A program made the position numbers and the translations under genes. From a virus: DNA of 45,197 bases. The stretch's first letter is position 1, and each line of letters starts with the position of its first letter. Under the pieces are notes generated by a model. That model saw only the letters and a program-made list of their open reading frames with translations, ran no database searches and had not been told where the DNA came from. The DNA is taken from positions 1 to 45,197 of the IMG/VR virus record IMGVR_UViG_3300020580_000027, one strand, 5' to 3'. Below, piece by piece: positions 44,948 through 45,197 of this stretch.

Positions 44948-45197
44948 AATATGGCAAGTTGCCTAGCTCCGGCTACGGCTCCGGCTACGGCTCCGGCTAC
45001 GGCTCCGGCTCCGGCTACGGCTCCGGCTCCGGCGACGGCTCCGGCAACGGCTACGGCTACGGCTACGGCTACGGCTCCGGCAACGGCTCCGGCTCCGGCT
45101 ACGGCTCCGGCGACGGCTCCGGCTACGGCTCCGGCGACGGCTCCGGCTACGGCTCCGGCTACGGCTACGGCTACGGCTACGGCTTGAAAGAAGCCAC
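44935..45197 (+). CDS. Gly-Tyr/Ser repeat protein, 5' part (continues at window start)
   Basis: GTG 44935 overlaps the DUF6948 gene by 13 bases; GGGAG lies at ribosome-site distance (44922-44926). After MGALKYGKLPS come 72 residues in strict alternation of Gly with Tyr (15), Ser (16), Asp (3) or Asn (2), coded only by GGC and TAC/TCC/GAC/AAC. The frame runs without stop through the right terminal repeat into base 140 on the left and ends at 479, giving 200 residues with a DUF7666-like C-terminal domain. Another frame over the repeat (from ATG 44951, Ala-Pro-Ala-Thr) stops at 45187 and lacks any domain. The repeat could be extended, silk-like, or phase-separating. Confidence 0.85.
   Translation, partial: MGALKYGKLPSSGYGSGYGSGYGSGSGYGSGSGDGSGNGYGYGYGYGSGNGSGSGYGSGDGSGYGSGDGSGYGSGYGYGYGYGLKEA
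44968..45183 (+). repeat. Imperfect GGC-NNC hexamer array
   Basis: 36 hexamer units of form NNC-GGC, where NNC is TCC, TAC, GAC or AAC, over 216 bases. Every change is in the first or second base of one codon, never in Gly, so selection on the protein is likely. Prone to slippage and assembly error; true length may differ. Confidence 0.92.
45072..45197. repeat. Right copy of 126-bp terminal direct repeat
   Basis: Identical to 14-139. Its last 14 bases are unique downstream coding sequence of the repeat gene, which shows the contig end continues into base 140. Confidence 0.9.

Noticed and set aside
44951-45187. Ala-Pro-Ala-Thr repeat ORF of 78 residues
   Set aside because: It is another frame of the hexamer array, stops just after it and has no domain, while the Gly-x frame has a ribosome site, strict Gly conservation and continues into a folded domain.
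1-45197. CRISPR arrays, integrase/att sites, insertion sequences, rRNA
   Set aside because: None seen: no spaced repeats of CRISPR type, no recombinase or transposase motifs, no rRNA-like sequence.

Overview
The window is an almost complete tailed-phage genome of about 45 kb, assembled as a circle. Its first and last 126 bases (14-139 and 45072-45197) are identical, and one gene reads in frame across the ends. Removing one repeat copy leaves about 45,071 bp. Every gene I can support lies on the + strand, packed with ATGA/TAATG overlaps. No integrase, lysogeny repressor, DNA polymerase or helicase is recognisable. The virion genes (TerL, P22-type portal, scaffold, HK97-fold capsid protein, gp4-like adaptor, gp10-like tail protein, ejection-type internal proteins, two beta-helix spikes; no tape measure or tail-tube pair) suggest a short-tailed, P22-like podovirus. 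Four exported proteins whose predicted cleavage sites are followed by or contain Gln (AQS or GQT type), plus an FnIII domain of a type I associate with Acidobacteriota, make an Acidobacteriota host a reasonable but unproven guess.

Layout. (1) Early region, 40953 through the junction to about 8069: dozens of small genes. Many encode zinc ribbons; others are HNH and PD-(D/E)XK nucleases, ribbon-helix-helix proteins, an ERF annealing protein and DUF6948/DUF7666-like proteins. Promoters of the TTGACA type stand at 1714, 40953 and 44615. (2) Control region, 8070-8272, between a TerS-like gene and the packaging genes, with three copies of the palindrome GTCTAGAC around a promoter driving an RHH gene. 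(3) Packaging and head genes, 8273-23426: TerL, portal, a string of small structural or secreted proteins, scaffold and capsid. (4) Tail, ejection and spike genes, 23423-36006. (5) Lysis region, 36020-40830: many small membrane proteins, a SleB-type endolysin, a spanin-like protein, a C5 methyltransferase and an exported OB-fold-like protein. It is closed by a strong intrinsic terminator at 40864-40906, directly followed by the early promoter.

The most unusual items are: a 200-residue protein spanning the contig ends whose N-terminal third is 72 residues of Gly alternating with Tyr/Ser/Asp/Asn (resembling FUS-type low-complexity sequence); a histidine-phosphatase-fold protein without its catalytic histidines; a 28-residue ORF that repeats the export signal of the first spike gene; an early gene that looks like several former genes fused with their ribosome sites still visible; a matched promoter-leader cassette used twice; and three promoters whose predicted start sites fall on the ATG.
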